A stretch of 12,609 nucleotides of DNA. It comes from JAGXIT01 sp964393815. GTDB lineage: Bacteria; Patescibacteriota; Saccharimonadia; Saccharimonadales; UBA4665. Both the position numbers and the translations under genes were made by a program. The notes beneath the pieces are model-generated. The model did not search any database. It was not told the DNA's origin and saw only the letters and a program-made list of their open reading frames with translations. Within the stretch, counting starts at the first letter, position 1, and each line of letters starts with the position of its first letter. This document shows, piece by piece, positions 12,596-12,609 of the stretch. The stretch covers positions 1-12,609 of the forward strand of contig CAYMUP010000027.1 in the NCBI GenBank assembly GCA_964393815.1, written 5' to 3'.

Positions 12596-12609
12596 ATGGA
12601 ACTCGTCTC
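12596..12609 (+). CDS. Possible start of a further gene (cut by window edge)
   Basis: ATG GAA CTC GTC and two more bases are visible. The only support is the promoter-like sequence just before it; there is no Shine-Dalgarno site and too little sequence to recognise a product. Confidence 0.25.

Noticed and set aside
1..12609. CRISPR array, insertion sequence, integrase or attachment-site repeats
   Set aside because: No set of spaced direct repeats, no transposase or integrase motifs, and no paired terminal repeats were seen on either strand.

Overview
The window reads as bacterial chromosome from a member of the Candidate Phyla Radiation, most likely Candidatus Saccharibacteria (TM7). This assignment is an inference. 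It rests on a strongly shortened alanyl-tRNA synthetase (640 residues, without the beta-barrel inside the editing region and without the C-terminal domain), on small membrane and DUF genes of the DUF2177, DUF1761 and DUF1801 types, on compact gene packing, and on promoters whose -10 box sits directly in front of the start codon. UGA acts as a normal stop (for example at 3077-3079), which argues against the UGA-recoding CPR groups. Base composition is moderate: about 52% GC in a sampled line of alaS, and about 38-40% in two sampled lines of the nuclease-like gene at 1278-1754.

Layout. 1-1754: the tail of an unidentified gene, a GIY-YIG (T5orf172/Mug113-like) nuclease joined to it by a TAATG overlap, and a PD-(D/E)XK nuclease-fold protein with its own promoter. 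This is a plausible piece of a defence or mobile-DNA island. 1888-3623: a four-gene operon of DUF2177 membrane protein, two DUF1801 proteins and an SRPBCC-like protein. 3646-4159: an unrecognised gene broken by a frameshift. 4160-4526: an intergenic region rich in structure, with a good promoter, a 17-codon ORF, nested hairpins, a terminator-like hairpin, a perfect 20-bp palindrome and a 9-11-9 inverted repeat. 4527-5762: a single-module ClpB/ClpA-like AAA+ ATPase. 5763-6245: a DUF1761 membrane protein behind a consensus-like promoter. 6387-6544: an operator-like palindrome, a 22-residue peptide with eight cysteines (metallothionein-like) and a strong terminator. 6589-8511: alaS. 8647-10263 (minus): pgi, convergent with alaS. 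10334-12553: a CHASE-type membrane sensor histidine kinase followed by a single-domain response regulator. The first bases of another gene appear at the right edge.

How the parts relate. alaS (translation) and pgi (glycolysis) are housekeeping genes. The kinase and regulator form a two-component pair with no DNA-binding output domain in view. Eight starts (1278, 1904, 3646, 4262, 6589, 10263 minus, 10334, 12185) have a TAnnnT-type -10 box ending only 6-10 bases before the start codon. This predicts leaderless transcripts and changes two start choices: DUF2177 to 1904 and pgi to 10263. Clear Shine-Dalgarno sites appear instead before 2312, 4527, 5820 and 6433. All family names come from motif reading by eye; no database search was possible.
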